64,000 bases of DNA, from assembly GCA_013399115.1 (NCBI GenBank), contig VXAA01005216.1:106390-170389 (forward strand), read 5' to 3'. Below, piece by piece: positions 62,616 to 64,000 of the stretch (positions are counted from its first letter, which is position 1; each line of letters begins with the position of its first letter). The notes below the pieces were generated by a model, which was not told the DNA's origin, ran no database searches, and saw nothing but the letters and a program-made list of their open reading frames with translations. Origin of the DNA: Anseranas semipalmata. Its lineage: Eukaryota; Chordata; Aves; Anseriformes; Anseranatidae. Position numbers and translations under genes: made by a program.

Positions 62616-63799
62616 AGCCCGGGTGAGAGCCACCACGAATGGGAGCAGCTTCAGCATTAAATGCTCGCAGTTTATAATTCTTGCCCAGATCTGGCCCTGC
62701 TTTGCTCGCACAGCTCCAGCTCCAGGTTACACAGCTGTAAGCATCCTGAGAGTAAGTTTTTAGAGAGTTGCCCTCAGCGGGAGCAGAGCTTTGGTTGAAG
62801 CTCCGGTGGGATGGTGGCCCAGTTCCTCGCCGGCGTCCGCAGCGCTGCAAAGCAGTGGAGCAGTGATGGAGTCATACTTCTGCCAAGTACAGCTCTAGCT
62901 GGTCCTCTGAAGAGCCTGAGGGAGGGAGAGGAGGTGTGGATGGCTCGAGCAGTTCAAAGCAGAGACTTCTGCATTTTAAGCACTTACTTCAGAGAGATCC
63001 CAGGGAAAGAGAGGCTTCTTCTCGCAGGAAGAGGCATGGAAGCCTTGTGGTGGCTTTCGTGAGAACAGCTGAGGGTTGAAAAGATGCCGCTGTGCATATA
63101 ATGTAGAGATTGCAAATCCAAAAAAAAATCAAATGGGAATTCAGGTCAAACTTTGTCCTTCACATCTATGACAGTAAATATACTACCAGATACCGACATT
63201 GAGAGTGGTAGTAACAGACAGGTGAAGGGGATGCTGAAAGCAACTGGATGCAGAGAAGAATGAGCAGGAGGCTACAGCAAAGGATTGCTCATATCCTCTT
63301 GCAGAGCTCATCCCTGCTGGCTTCCTTAGCTTTCTTCCTGGGGCTGCTAGTGCATCGTGTGCATATAATGCAGTCCCAAACTGCTAAAAGAAATCATAGC
63401 AAGGCAGATTTGTTATATTGCTTGGCAAAAACAACTCCGCAAATAATAAATAGTCAGGGCATCAAAATTCATACCCATTTTTAGGAAAAGATATGCACAC
63501 ATTTATTACCAGTTTTAAATTCTTTATAATATCAAATGTAGCTACATCCAAATCCAGAGGGAGTCCCCTGCAGAAAAAAAAGGGAAATATATTGCATCAC
63601 TATTTCATTACACAGTCCACTGATCACAAAACACATCCACTCTAGGTTTACCCCAGAGTCCGTGTGCAACACGCTGCTCACTCTGAACAAATGCAAGCTC
63701 CAGAGTCTCAGAAAAGGGAGTTTAAATCACAGTCTTTCACTGTAGCATTCTTGTACCCTGTAGATAATTAATACACTTCACAAAGCTCTAGTTAAAGTC

Positions 63800-63817
63800 T
63801 TTTTTTTTTTTTTTTTT
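63800..63817. repeat. Poly(T) tract
   Basis: Eighteen consecutive T. Low complexity. Confidence 0.9.
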
Positions 63818-64000
63818 AATCTTGCTCTGTCATCTAATGATCTAGATACTGCAAAATGAAAATGCATTCATTGAGTTAATTTTGTGGACTGAGATTCAGT
63901 ATCTCCTGTATTTTCTGCCTTCCCTAATAGCTGCCTCAGCTGTTGTTTGCCATATTTACCCATTTGGGGATATAGGAACCTCCAGCTTCTGTGTAACAAG

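Larger units (their letters stand above)
59998..64000. other. Unique intronic sequence, no gene
   Basis: No exon recognised. It contains a (TG)n run at 61279-61298, a GC-richer patch at about 62550-62850 with a CTCF-like word, and a poly(T) run at 63800-63817. Confidence 0.62.

Overview
This window looks like part of a bird genome, deep inside one very large gene. The bird call rests on dispersed repeats: several CR1 LINE 3' ends in both orientations with typical CR1 tails, one long CR1 copy carrying reverse transcriptase sequence, and two solo LTRs that resemble endogenous retrovirus LTRs I recall from avian genomes. Runs of N at 23143-23741 and 38392-38572, plus one N at 44525, point to a draft assembly. 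Both long gaps lie inside repeats.

Only one protein-coding exon can be supported. It is a 200-base internal exon at 37021-37220 (+) of XKR4, the XK-related family phospholipid scramblase, bounded by a good acceptor and donor. It matches the middle exon of the three-exon mammalian XKR4 gene in length and splice phase. The rest of the window reads as intron: the 3' part of intron 1 (1-37020) and the 5' part of intron 2 (37221-64000). The large first exon and the C-terminal third exon are both outside the window. Most open frames here are short chance frames.

Intron 1: a CR1 fragment (-) near 2.7 kb; a CR1 fragment (+) with a (CTATG)n tail near 6 kb; a CR1 end (-) at 18.1 kb; a long CR1 (+) at 22.65-24.62 kb with a second CR1 (-) inserted in its reverse transcriptase region; and another CR1 end (-) at 24.9 kb. 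AT-rich unique stretches near 2.4, 31.7 and 33.3 kb have the look of conserved non-coding elements.

Intron 2: a 929-bp solo LTR (37852-38780) with an exact 5-bp target duplication, starting 631 bp after the exon; a T-rich low-complexity array at 39.3 kb; a helically phased cluster of four TCAAAG motifs at 43.1 kb; a probable ancient degenerate LINE-like segment (-) around 45.4-46.9 kb; a second solo LTR from a different family (59421-59992); and a small GC-richer patch with a CTCF-like motif near 62.6 kb.

I found no tRNA, rRNA, CRISPR array, operon or defence system, and nothing that is convincingly a new protein system. The most useful leads are the candidate regulatory elements in the XKR4 introns and the old repeat-derived segment at 45-47 kb.
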